A stretch of DNA of 64,000 nucleotides from a virus, in the IMG/VR virus record IMGVR_UViG_3300020274_000001, positions 1 to 64,000 of that record; one strand, 5' to 3'. Numbering within the stretch: position 1 is the stretch's first letter; each line of letters begins with the position of its first letter. A program made the position numbers and the translations under genes. The notes beneath the pieces are model-generated. The model did not search any database. It was not told the origin of the DNA and saw only the letters and a program-made list of their open reading frames with translations. Shown piece after piece: positions 45,076 to 52,045 of this stretch.

Positions 45076-45305
45076 GGTTCGGGGACGTTGTTGTCAGACA
45101 TATCCCTTTCCCGAGATAGGCGTATCCACCCCGCTACACCCATGAACACAGATAACAAGAATAATCCGACAAAAAATAGACTAATACCGTCTATCCACAC
45201 ACCCAGAAAGACGGTAAGCAAACCAAGAAAGCAACAAATGACGTCAACTACGCCCAACCCGAAGTTGCTTTCTTCTCTTGAGAGTAAATCATTCCCAATC
45301 GTCAT
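45060..45305 (-). CDS. Small two-helix membrane protein in the RNA polymerase operon
   Basis: About 81 residues from the ATG at 45305; in-frame ATG codons at 45314 and 45326 lie further inside the upstream acidic gene. Two hydrophobic segments (VVDVICCFLGLLTVFLG region and a following 20-residue stretch) end in a basic/polar tail. It overlaps the acidic-protein gene and rpoH by about 16 nt each. Membrane link to transcription is unexplained. Confidence 0.55.
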   Translation of the reverse strand: MTIGNDLLSREESNFGLGVVDVICCFLGLLTVFLGVWIDGISLFFVGLFLLSVFMGVAGWIRLSRERDMSDNNVPEPWQTH

Positions 45306-45798
45306 CCCAATCATCGTCGTCGTCATCGTCGTCGTCTGAAGTGTCGTTCCCTTTGCTCATTAGAGAGTTTAATCCCCATTCGTCATCAGAATTTTCAGAT
45401 TCTTCTTTCTCTTCGGGTTCTTCCTCTGGTTCTTCCTCTGGTTCTTCCTCTGGTTCTTCTTCGTCATCATCTAAAGAATCCCAATCGACATCATCATCTT
45501 CGTCCCAATCTTCGTCTTCGTCTTCGTCTAAGGAGTCCCAATCTGCGTCATCCCACTCTGGGTCCCACTCTTCTTCCTCTGGTTCTTCTTTCGCCTTTTT
45601 CTTAGAAAGAGTCTTCTTTTTGGTAGCAGGCTTCTTGGTAGAAGGTGCATTATCGGACAAATCGACGCTTTTGAGCGTGATTGAGTCGTTCTTCTTGAGT
45701 GCGAGGCTTGGTTCTAACCAACCCGATAATTTATTCTTCACTGACTCAAGGTTCTTGCCTTTAATTGATACCGTTATGTCGAAATCGAATTCCTTCAT
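45289..45798 (-). CDS. Acidic-tailed protein with Lys-rich linker
   Basis: 169 residues. A folded N-terminal domain of about 50 residues is followed by a Lys-rich linker (KKPATKKKTLSKKK region) and then about 95 residues dominated by Asp, Glu and regularly spaced Trp (repeats of DWDSLDDDE and EEPEEEPEEE). Long Asp/Glu tails are known in histone chaperones, HMG proteins and DNA-mimic proteins. It is first in the RNA polymerase operon, so it may act on chromatin proteins or on the polymerase. No family recognised. Confidence 0.75.
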   Translation of the reverse strand: MKEFDFDITVSIKGKNLESVKNKLSGWLEPSLALKKNDSITLKSVDLSDNAPSTKKPATKKKTLSKKKAKEEPEEEEWDPEWDDADWDSLDEDEDEDWDEDDDVDWDSLDDDEEEPEEEPEEEPEEEPEEKEESENSDDEWGLNSLMSKGNDTSDDDDDDDDDWDDDWE

Positions 45799-45859
45799 GG
45801 ACGTGGCAGGTTAATATTGGACATAAAGAATGCGGTCAATCTCTATTTCTCATAAAAAG

Positions 45860-45872
45860 TAACAGTTATAGG
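45860..45872 (+). promoter_or_regulatory. TATA-like box for the rightward module
   Basis: AACAGTTATAGGT lies 23-35 nt before the ATG at 45895, consistent with a near-leaderless mRNA. The gap 45799-45894 also separates the leftward RNA polymerase operon. Confidence 0.4.
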
Positions 45873-45894
45873 TGAAACCGTCTTGGACTTATCA

Positions 45895-46053
45895 ATGGCG
45901 AACAATGATTCATCGGTCGAAGACGCCTTTACCACTATCCGAATTCGCCGTTTTGACCATGACCGATTGAGTAACTTGCGCCGGCCAAGAGAATCTTGGT
46001 GGGAAGTTGTGCGACGTTTACTTGACGCACACGACTTGGATAAAGGTGAATAG
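45895..46053 (+). CDS. Small VapB-like / DUF7557-type ribbon-helix-helix protein
   Basis: 52 residues with 'FTTIRIRRFDHDRLSNLRRPRESWWEVVRRLL', the pattern of small archaeal antitoxin-like proteins (short strand, then helices with ESWxxVVRRLL). No toxin gene follows, so it may act as a stand-alone regulator. It opens the rightward right-hand module. Confidence 0.65.
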   Translation: MANNDSSVEDAFTTIRIRRFDHDRLSNLRRPRESWWEVVRRLLDAHDLDKGE

Positions 46054-46054
46054 T

Positions 46055-46444
46055 GTGCCCAAAGGTGACAGGAAAGTAAATCAAATCAAATCAGCGTTTC
46101 TTGATATTCAAATCAAAAACGACGTAAACGAAGTATCCATTAGGGCTGTGGAAACGTGGCTCAATTGCAACACCAAGGATGGAATGTCCTTGATGAAGTT
46201 AGCAAATCTTCTTTCAAAGCGACCATCATTCAAGATGGTTCGCAGAGAACGCAAGCGTGGGACTACTGAAACCGAGTCTTTCTGGACTATGCCAGAGAAC
46301 ATGAGTGGCCCATATGGTAAGACGGCGACCAGAGACGGGTGGGTAGTAGACCGAGGACACTGTGCAAAGTGTGACCAATTCCTACAATTGAACCAAGAAG
46401 CCCTCTGTGACAACTGCTACATCTACTCTACAAGGCTTGCATGA
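46055..46444 (+). CDS. Helical protein with C-terminal zinc ribbon
   Basis: 129 residues from a GTG at 46055, which just follows the previous stop; the ATG at 46007 would overlap it fully. The middle 'VSIRAVETWLN...SLMKLANLLSKRPSFKMVRRER' looks like a winged-helix or similar DNA-binding fold. The C-terminus has CAKC...CDNC, a zinc ribbon. A DNA-binding regulator is likely. Confidence 0.65.
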   Translation: MPKGDRKVNQIKSAFLDIQIKNDVNEVSIRAVETWLNCNTKDGMSLMKLANLLSKRPSFKMVRRERKRGTTETESFWTMPENMSGPYGKTATRDGWVVDRGHCAKCDQFLQLNQEALCDNCYIYSTRLA

Positions 46445-46450
46445 TACACC

Positions 46451-46493
46451 ACATATGTAGGCCACGCACACTCATATAATGAAGGAGGAGAGA
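46451..46493 (+). promoter_or_regulatory. Repeated promoter-like block, copy 1
   Basis: ACATATGT (46451-46458), then CACGCACACTC from 46463, ATATAATG, and GAAGGAGGAGAG. The same elements with the same 12-nt spacing recur at 47788 and 55541. No protein gene of normal size follows, so it probably starts an RNA gene. Confidence 0.65.
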
Positions 46494-46561
46494 CTACAAT
46501 CTCTCAACTAATTGATTGTAAATCTTGGAAGAACCAAGTGCGCGTCTCTCTCCTTCACAGA
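46481..46561 (+). ncRNA. Structured RNA starting with GAAGGAGGAGAG, copy 1
   Basis: GAAGGAGGAGAGA (46481-46493) pairs with TCTCTCTCCTTC (46545-46556), leaving one bulged G. Inside are two small hairpins, CAATC/GATTG and CTTGG-AAGAA-CCAAG, giving a three-way junction. CACAGA follows the closing stem, as after the gene leaders of this region. The two other copies keep the closing stem but have unrelated interiors. Confidence 0.6.
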
Positions 46562-47003
46562 CCAAGGCAGGTTCTTTTGAGCCTGCTGTCCTCTTGTGGC
46601 CTAACCTTCGGGTTTATCAGTGCCACTTGAGGAATCGCAAAAGTCCTACCCCTCCAAGGGTAGGCGAAAAAAAAATCTCCTAAAAGTAATGGAGATTACT
46701 GTAACGAGGTGGTAGAATGGTCGAGAGGCCGGGGGCCGGCCAGTGGAAACACTGCACGGAACGCCACAATTAGCAATACATTCCTGAGAAACAGGACTGC
46801 GACTACGAACCACATTTAATTGTGGCATCCCGTAAGGGATGAAGAAGAATGTGCTTGTGCTCACGCAAAGGTGTCGTCCCGGGTCATGCCGGCGATACTG
46901 ACACAAGAGGAAACTCGCGGAAGTTATAGTAATTATTGATATTACTCGTGGTTTAGCAACCACATAGAAACTTGGGGTGGCTCCCCTTAGCAAAAAGCCA
47001 TAG
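46562..47003 (+). ncRNA. Large structured non-coding region with GNRA hairpins
   Basis: No protein gene is seen. At least seven stable hairpins occur in a row: GCAGGTTC/GAGCCTGC near 46570, CCTACCC/GGGTAGG near 46650, CAGTG-GAAA-CACTG (46741-46754), CCTG/CAGG near 46785, CCACA/TGTGG near 46815, CATCCC-GTAA-GGGATG (46826-46841), GAG-GAAA-CTC (46907-46916) and GTGGTT/AACCAC near 46950. Three loops are GNRA tetraloops, which dock tertiary structure in large RNAs. The core is about 46700-46990. It resembles no RNA family I know; RNase P, SRP and group I intron signatures were not found. Confidence 0.55.
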
Positions 47004-47129
47004 ATGAACGTTCAAGACCTACTTGACAACCCGATGGTTGAGAAGCATATATTTCTCGACTTTGACGGTAACATCGTATGCCGCTTTGAGCATCCGGAAT
47101 TCATTTTCGAGATGACTCAAGAAGCATAA
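47004..47129 (+). CDS. 41-residue acidic microprotein
   Basis: ATG overlaps ATAGATG at the end of the preceding RNA (AGCCATAG-ATG). The product has 'HIFLDFDGNIVCRF', like the start of a strand pair. No family. First gene of the hairpin-leader series. Confidence 0.5.
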   Translation: MNVQDLLDNPMVEKHIFLDFDGNIVCRFEHPEFIFEMTQEA

Positions 47130-47149
47130 CTTGGCCCAATGGGTCACAG

Positions 47150-47431
47150 ATGTCGTTTAATTACGCATTTATCAAAGCAGACACCAAGGCGGAAGTCCTT
47201 GAGGCAGTTTCAAACTTGCCTCATGAACCGAAGCAAGCGGTTTCTGGAACACAGGCCCATGGCCTGTCATTCAGCGGTCCTGCCGCTGATGAGAGAACAA
47301 CCATATGGTATGACTTGGCTAACCCCCAATACTCCATAATGTTCATCCGAACATTTGTCGACGAAAACGACTATGATGGTAGAGAAATCGACCCATCAGA
47401 GTGGGCGTCGACTATGGAAAGACTCTCATGA
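47150..47431 (+). CDS. Unknown acidic protein behind a hairpin leader
   Basis: 93 residues, alpha/beta, no cysteine. ATG overlaps the ACAGA tail of the leader hairpin at 47133-47145. No Shine-Dalgarno is present. No family recognised. Confidence 0.7.
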   Translation: MSFNYAFIKADTKAEVLEAVSNLPHEPKQAVSGTQAHGLSFSGPAADERTTIWYDLANPQYSIMFIRTFVDENDYDGREIDPSEWASTMERLS

Positions 47432-47438
47432 TGACCCA

Positions 47439-47546
47439 ATGGGTCACAGATTAGAGCACAAACAGACTGTTGTGGAGGTAGAGAACTGTCTCTGCCCAAA
47501 CGACAGGTGCGTTGACAATCCCTTAGACACGGTTCGGTGGTGCTAA
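47439..47546 (+). CDS. 35-residue cysteine microprotein with start inside its leader loop
   Basis: The only ATG in the frame is in the loop of the hairpin at 47433-47445; the codon after the ACAG tail is TTA. The product has C-x-C-x4-C and a final Cys. Either the loop ATG is used or a later GTG at 47472 is. Confidence 0.4.
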   Translation: MGHRLEHKQTVVEVENCLCPNDRCVDNPLDTVRWC

Positions 47547-47786
47547 GGAGTATATGAACCGAATAGGAATACAGTGATACAGAAGACCTATGTCACATCT
47601 GCCGGCGAGGCAGAGTAATCCGAAATTCGTCTTCGGTGATGTGTAGAACATATTTTAAGTCCAAAAGACCGAGAATATGTAATACACAAGGTAGGGATGG
47701 GAGTTCGAATATTAGATTTGAACATATATTTGCAAATATATGTGCCAAAAATAGTATTCGAACGTAGTAAATAGAGATGTGTGCAT
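47547..47786. other. Non-coding stretch with 22-bp palindrome
   Basis: No gene supported; an 18-codon frame at 47590 is likely chance. ACATATATTT-GC-AAATATATGT at 47722-47743 is a perfect 22-bp palindrome about 45 nt before promoter block copy 2, a likely regulator site. Confidence 0.5.
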
Positions 47787-47830
47787 CACATATGTGACTC
47801 ACGCACACTCATATAATGAAGGAGGAGAGG
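47787..47830 (+). promoter_or_regulatory. Repeated promoter-like block, copy 2
   Basis: CACATATGTG at 47787-47796, CACGCACACTC from 47800, ATATAATG, GAAGGAGGAGAG to 47829. Same layout as 46451 and 55541. Confidence 0.65.
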
Positions 47831-48162
47831 GGAGTATCCTAAAAGGACCCCTCAGAGACAACCAACTCCTTCACAGACGCCTAACCGGTCTTGTTTTGTC
47901 GTAAAAAACAATAAGAAGAACGGTAAACAGAAAGAGAGGGATAGAGGGTCCCTCACAGATTGGGCAGGGAAAGACATCTTGTTGATACTGTCTGTGTTTG
48001 CAAAGATTCTGCATTTATGTAGAATCTGCGTAAACTGCATTTAATTGCAAGCAGGCAGAGGAGAGATGGACGGAACTGTCCGAACACATACAACACAGAA
48101 AAGTTGTAACAGTAAAGCCGATGGTCACTTTGAGAAATCAACGTGACTGTCGGCTATTTTTT
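47818..48162 (+). ncRNA. Non-coding RNA from promoter block copy 2 to a terminator
   Basis: GAAGGAG (47818-47824) pairs with CTCCTTC (47866-47872), enclosing an AGGGG/CCCCT hairpin, and ACAGA follows as in copy 1. Downstream are AGATTCT/AGAATCT (near 48004-48027) and other hairpins, then a strong terminator. About 345 nt with no gene. Function unknown. Confidence 0.55.
48116..48162 (+). terminator. Hairpin plus T-run terminator
   Basis: AGCCGA-TG-GTCAC pairs with GTGAC-TG-TCGGCT around a 14-nt loop and is followed by ATTTTTT. It has the shape of a bacterial intrinsic terminator and ends the 47818 RNA. Confidence 0.7.
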
Positions 48163-48435
48163 ATGGCCCCATTGGGGTCTTAGGTTGGGATGAGCCATGT
48201 AAGCGGAACTCAAGATATGTCCATGAGAGACCTCTGTTGAGAATTAAAAAACTCACTTGCTAAATCATCCTCAGATTTGTGGGGGAACCCACATATCACA
48301 AGGAGGTGAAACCTTGAATTTATAATACACAACTTTGCGCAATTAGGAACCGATGATGGAGGGTGGATGCCCGTTGATGTCATTGTGCGGTGTAGCAAAG
48401 TGGGCCCCGTTAGAACATGCCGCCGCGGGCCACAG
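48163..48435. other. Leader region of the 48436 gene
   Basis: No gene seen. GGCCCC-ATT-GGGGTC near 48165 resembles the leader hairpins but lacks the ACAGA tail. CACAAGGAGG near 48298-48307 is a Shine-Dalgarno without a following gene of size. Confidence 0.4.
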
Positions 48436-48711
48436 ATGAATATCTGCATCCTTTATGCTGATAATCGTCATGTCGATAACATCGACATGTTGTTTCTCTC
48501 AATGAGAGAAAGCCCTGCACGAATCATCGTGCACGAAAATGGCGTTGAGAACGTTGGACTAATTCAGTCCATTCAACGCGAGGACGGCTCTGGGCGGTCG
48601 TTCAATGTCACCGTTTTGGTTGGCGACGAATACCACACGTATTACGTCGGAGAGTATGAAAATAATCCTACTCGACCACGACGAGGAATCAGAGTATTTG
48701 ATTCCGAGTGA
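48436..48711 (+). CDS. Unknown beta-rich protein behind a leader
   Basis: 91 residues starting at the ATG that overlaps CCACAGATG; an upstream ATG at 48367 is less likely because the leader lies between. Strand-rich with 'LFLSMRESPARIIVHENG' and 'VTVLVGDEYHTYYVG'. No family. Confidence 0.65.
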   Translation: MNICILYADNRHVDNIDMLFLSMRESPARIIVHENGVENVGLIQSIQREDGSGRSFNVTVLVGDEYHTYYVGEYENNPTRPRRGIRVFDSE

Positions 48712-48737
48712 CGGAGCCTATGGTTCCACAGATAAAC

Positions 48738-48872
48738 ATGCCAACTATTTCTAAAGTAGTCGGTCACGTCAACGGCACTCCTATATGGGCCGATGTAGAG
48801 ATTAACACCCTTTACACCTGCTCTGACTGCCAGCGTGGTCGATGCAAGATATCGCATGAAGACCAAGTTTGA
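48738..48872 (+). CDS. 44-residue zinc-binding microprotein
   Basis: CSDCQRGRC plus His gives a compact zinc site at the C-terminus. Leader hairpin GGAGCC-TAT-GGTTCC-ACAGA at 48713-48732, six bases before ATG. Confidence 0.6.
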   Translation: MPTISKVVGHVNGTPIWADVEINTLYTCSDCQRGRCKISHEDQV

Positions 48873-48942
48873 ATCTCATTTCAGACTAATCTTCGACGAA
48901 GTTAATGACTTCACAGAAACAATAGTTTCAGGATTGATAAAT

Positions 48943-49236
48943 ATGAACAAAAATAAGAAATCAAACAAAGCAAGCAAAATATACACAAAAATGTTCTGGG
49001 GACCTTTGCGTCGACTCGAACTTGGGCAATATGCCATGGCTACCAGCCGTGCTATTCCTAAGCCACCCGTAGTCAACTCGAAGGCCAAGAAGGACCCAAC
49101 TGGAAGAGTATCATTCGAAATGATGGGAATCCGGTATGACCTAACTTGGGCCCAACTGCGTGACCATTACCCGTTTTATGCGAGTATGGTGGCGAGTAGT
49201 GTGCAATCGTTCGAGGAGAGGGCTCAAGCCCAATGA
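48943..49236 (+). CDS. Small basic protein
   Basis: 97 residues from ATG 48943. The leader hairpin GAAGTT-AAT-GACTTC-ACAGA at 48898-48917 ends 25 nt before it. N-terminus is Lys/Asn/Ser-rich, then 'FWGPLRRLELGQY', suggesting nucleic-acid binding. The longer frame from 48835 would overlap the 48738 gene. Confidence 0.6.
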   Translation: MNKNKKSNKASKIYTKMFWGPLRRLELGQYAMATSRAIPKPPVVNSKAKKDPTGRVSFEMMGIRYDLTWAQLRDHYPFYASMVASSVQSFEERAQAQ

Positions 49237-49606
49237 CTCTCGGCACACACTGTTGCGTATAGAAAAACCAAGACCTCCAAAGGGGGCGAGTAGAACGACG
49301 ATTCCGTCTACTGGAGGTAAAAGTCAGTCAACAATACCTCTCGCATAACAGACCTTGCGTAAAGTTGACTTAGATTGGTCGTAATTGGTGATGTTAATCA
49401 TCAATTACGACAGTATGATGTTGGTCGTAATTGGTTAAAGTTAATGTAAGTCCCCTCTGAACTCAAGGGCATTCGACGCTCCCAATAGGCTGAGAACATC
49501 AAAAGGAGTGCGAATAATGGCAAGGTCTGAGACAAACTCAAAAATCCTTCGCTATTGAAAAGGTCGCACAGATTATGAGTTGGAGGGCACTCGTATATCA
49601 CACATT
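49237..49606 (+). ncRNA. Non-coding stretch with 14-bp hairpin
   Basis: No gene seen. TCGTAATTGGTGAT pairs with ATCATCAATTACGA (49379-49410, one G-T), and part of the arm repeats at 49426-49440. The region ends at a terminator, so it may be a transcript 3' end or an RNA gene. Confidence 0.4.
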
Positions 49607-49642
49607 AACCGTGTTGTATTATTACAACACGGTTGATTTTTT
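49607..49642 (+). terminator. 12-bp hairpin plus T-run
   Basis: AACCGTGTTGTA-TTAT-TACAACACGGTT followed by GATTTTTT; perfect stem. One base later the leader hairpin of the next gene begins. Confidence 0.8.
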
Positions 49643-49668
49643 GGGTTATTGTAACCCATAGAAAACCC

Positions 49669-49830
49669 ATGAAGTGTAAAACTTGTGGGCGACGTATGTC
49701 GAAGAGAACCAACTACCCGTTTGGTCGCTCAAACAAACCTATGCGTAACAAGCGCAGAGAGTCTGTTAAGCGAAACAGCGGTGGGGTTACCTCGATAACT
49801 TGCCAATACTGTGCTTACCGTAAAGAGTAA
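49669..49830 (+). CDS. 53-residue basic zinc ribbon
   Basis: CKTC and CQYC spaced by about 40 residues, with Arg/Lys-rich sequence between. Leader GGGTTA-TTG-TAACCC-ATAGA at 49643-49662. Likely nucleic-acid binding. Confidence 0.7.
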   Translation: MKCKTCGRRMSKRTNYPFGRSNKPMRNKRRESVKRNSGGVTSITCQYCAYRKE

Positions 49831-50050
49831 GCCAATTTGGTAAGTGGCCGCTGAAAGGCGGGTCGCGGGCGGTGACCGAACACCAAGGTGACTTTACCTA
49901 ATGTGCCTCGAACATTAAACTAAGTGAAGCAAGAATCTATTGAAAAACCAACTATGGCCCAACGTCTATGACCGAGGAGAACCACTGGTGGCGAGTAATT
50001 AGGTAGTAATGCATATATTAAACAAAAAAAAGGCCCCAAAGGGCCCCAGA

Positions 50051-50221
50051 ATGGCTAATGACTTTGTTATTGACCACGAGACCAATACCGCTTGGATGTG
50101 GGCCACCACAACCCAAGAAATGGTCGAAATGACAATGCTCCTTATGGGGAACATTGTTGCTGGAGGGTTCCGTCTGGAACAACATATCCAGCCAAACAGA
50201 CCGGATAATATGCCGGTTTGA
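50051..50221 (+). CDS. 56-residue unknown protein
   Basis: ATG directly after leader GGCCC...GGGCC-CCAGA (50032-50050). Met/Thr-rich helix in the middle. No motif. Confidence 0.6.
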   Translation: MANDFVIDHETNTAWMWATTTQEMVEMTMLLMGNIVAGGFRLEQHIQPNRPDNMPV

Positions 50222-50249
50222 TAAGGCCCCATGGGCCACAGATGTCAGA

Positions 50250-50351
50250 ATGACTATCGTTCTACGAATGCAAATCTTACCCGAGTGCGTTCAACATATA
50301 CACGTGTTATGTTCTCGAAGGCCCATGTGGTCGGTAGAGGTAGAATATTGA
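50250..50351 (+). CDS. 33-residue possible microprotein
   Basis: The ATG that overlaps the leader tail (50242) gives only three codons; this frame starts eight bases later and overlaps that stop (AATGAC). Doubtful, but the leader GGCCC-CAT-GGGCC-ACAG is typical. Confidence 0.3.
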   Translation: MTIVLRMQILPECVQHIHVLCSRRPMWSVEVEY

Positions 50352-50387
50352 GGGTGAATAAATGAAGTCAATGACTTCGCAGAAACC

Positions 50388-50624
50388 ATGCAACTTAATT
50401 TTGCAAATGGATGGGGAGTATCCATCGTCGACTTCGGTTACGGAGCCGAGGAAGGACTTTCCGAATTGGCCGTCTTGAAAGACGGTAGACTGCACTACGA
50501 AAACCCCGTTGCTCGGGGCGACGTTCGCGGTTGGCTTACCGATGACGATGTGGGTAAACTCACATCCGAGGTTGAGTCTTGGTCTTCGGACCAAACTTTT
50601 CCCGAATGGGAAGAGGAAGAATGA
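50388..50624 (+). CDS. Unknown small protein, tandem paralogue 1
   Basis: 78 residues. Leader GAAGTC-AAT-GACTTC-GCAGA ends 4 nt before the ATG. Shares 'LNFANGWGV', 'LxVLKxG' and 'WxxxQTFPxxEEE' with the next gene, so the two arose by duplication together with their leader position. Acidic end. No named family. Confidence 0.7.
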   Translation: MQLNFANGWGVSIVDFGYGAEEGLSELAVLKDGRLHYENPVARGDVRGWLTDDDVGKLTSEVESWSSDQTFPEWEEEE

Positions 50625-50639
50625 CCTAATGGGTCTCAG

Positions 50640-50909
50640 ATGCAAGAAATAATTGATTTTACTTCATCTCTTTATTTTGGAGATGAAGAAAAACTGAATT
50701 TTGCAAATGGTTGGGGAGTCTGCGTCGGCCTGATGATGGCTGGTTGTGGACAGCGGCTCTTCCGCTTGACCGTCCTGAAGAATGGTGACCCATACTTCAA
50801 CGACGACAGAGAATGGAGATGGCTTAAGGAGGCAGATGTCGCAAGACTGTCTGCCATCGTCAAGTCATGGACACCTAACCAAACTTTCCCCGGAGGGGAA
50901 GAAGAATGA
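50640..50909 (+). CDS. Unknown small protein, tandem paralogue 2
   Basis: 89 residues. Leader GACCT-AAT-GGGTC-TCAGATG. Same 'LNFANGWGV' core as the previous gene, plus a 15-residue N-terminal extension and a Cys-containing loop. Ends in GGEEE. Confidence 0.7.
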   Translation: MQEIIDFTSSLYFGDEEKLNFANGWGVCVGLMMAGCGQRLFRLTVLKNGDPYFNDDREWRWLKEADVARLSAIVKSWTPNQTFPGGEEE

Positions 50910-50924
50910 CCTAATGGGTCGCAG

Positions 50925-51101
50925 ATGGAAGAAATTCCACTATTTTTTTTGGACAGAAAGCACCTCTGGGTGGATAAGGACCTCAAGCCTACTGACGAGT
51001 GGGAACGAGCCGAATTCATCATGGAAGGGTCACTTCCAGTTCGAATTGCGAAACCCGGCTCTTTTGGAGCATGGGTTCACGAACTCCGCAAGACGGAGTA
51101 A
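50925..51101 (+). CDS. 58-residue unknown protein
   Basis: Leader GACCT-AAT-GGGTC-GCAGATG. Strand-rich, aromatic. No motif. Confidence 0.6.
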   Translation: MEEIPLFFLDRKHLWVDKDLKPTDEWERAEFIMEGSLPVRIAKPGSFGAWVHELRKTE

Positions 51102-51118
51102 CCGGCCAATGGCCACAG

Positions 51119-51355
51119 ATGTATTCCAATACATATGGATTCAGCAGGAATCCCCCCATTTATAGGGGCATTCCCGGAGCAGGAAAAAGCGTTGCCGCTT
51201 TTGACTTGAGAAAACTTAACGAAATCGAAGTTACTGATTTTATTACAGAGTTCGAAAAAGCACTTTCGGGAATACAAGAAGAAAGAAAACTGATTGCCGC
51301 AGATAAAATCCGAAAGGCATTCCGTGCCTATATGGCGAGAACACGCGGAAAATGA
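51119..51355 (+). CDS. Small protein with an orphan P-loop segment
   Basis: 78 residues behind leader GGCC-AAT-GGCC-ACAGATG. 'IYRGIPGAGKS' near residue 14 equals the P-loop context 'IYRGLPGSGKS' of the kinase at 54216, but the rest of a kinase is missing and the remainder is a charged helix pair. Looks like a fusion of a captured P-loop fragment to another sequence. Confidence 0.6.
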   Translation: MYSNTYGFSRNPPIYRGIPGAGKSVAAFDLRKLNEIEVTDFITEFEKALSGIQEERKLIAADKIRKAFRAYMARTRGK

Positions 51356-51377
51356 CCCAATGGGTCGCAGAGTAAAC

Positions 51378-52013
51378 ATGTCAAACATAACTGATAATGG
51401 AAACCGCATGGTCGTTGATGACGACCTACATACCTACGCAATGGTTGCGTGGGTGGCGTCGCTGGCGCATAAAGACCAGCAACGTAAAACTGGAGGCGCG
51501 TATATTATGCACCCGTTGGGTGTATCGTGCCTAATCGACCCTGCATGGTCGAAACTTGATAACATGTGCGTGGCCGTTTGCCACGACGTCCTTGAAGACG
51601 TTCCACACATGTTGGATTACGCTAAGGAAGAACTCACTAAATATGGGTTTGGAATTAGTGCTGAAACAGAGCCTTGGGACTTCCTTTCCCCGAAAGGAAA
51701 ACTCACCCATTTGCTGGCTATATGCAGCAATGGGAACACGAGATGGGCTCGCTCTATTACTTCTAAAGTGATGGAACTTACGGTAGTTTGGCCTCGGCCA
51801 GACCATCCGGAAGATGACCCTAAAGACAAAGTTGCGAAGAAGGCGTGGGAAGTCGAGAGGATTCAGAACCTTTCGATGGATGCCGCATCCGTGACGAAGG
51901 CCGATAAGACCTTCAATTCGCTGAACCCAATCCCGGGTCGAGACCCGGTGAAGGAGGCGGCAAAGTATCAGCGATACTTTGACGCTGTTGACGCTCGAAT
52001 GTCGGAGGAGTAA
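51378..52013 (+). CDS. HD-domain hydrolase (RelA/SpoT-hydrolase-like)
   Basis: 211 residues. 'AHKDQQRKTGGAYIMHPLGV' followed by 'CHDVLEDVP' is the signature of the HD superfamily branch that includes (p)ppGpp hydrolases (MESH1, SpoT) and related nucleotide pyrophosphohydrolases. The metal His/Asp set (His, HD, ED) is present; a synthetase domain is not. It may remove alarmone or modified nucleotides during infection. Leader GACCC-AAT-GGGTC-GCAGA, six bases before the ATG. Confidence 0.8.
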   Translation: MSNITDNGNRMVVDDDLHTYAMVAWVASLAHKDQQRKTGGAYIMHPLGVSCLIDPAWSKLDNMCVAVCHDVLEDVPHMLDYAKEELTKYGFGISAETEPWDFLSPKGKLTHLLAICSNGNTRWARSITSKVMELTVVWPRPDHPEDDPKDKVAKKAWEVERIQNLSMDAASVTKADKTFNSLNPIPGRDPVKEAAKYQRYFDAVDARMSEE

Positions 52014-52045
52014 GACCGACTCGGTTCCCTAATGGGGGACCCCAG

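Noticed and set aside
45278-45814. Long Ser-rich + strand frame opposite the acidic gene
   Set aside because: It is the mirror of Asp/Glu codons of the - strand gene, which has a sensible operon context.
46700-46990. RNase P RNA, SRP RNA or group I intron
   Set aside because: The conserved core sequences of those families were not found; only general hairpins and GNRA loops are present.
47554-47646. Tiny frames at 47554 and 47590
   Set aside because: 7 and 18 codons with no leader or ribosome site.
50242-50250. Gene starting at the leader ATG 50242
   Set aside because: It stops after three codons; the frame from 50250 is the only alternative and is itself doubtful.
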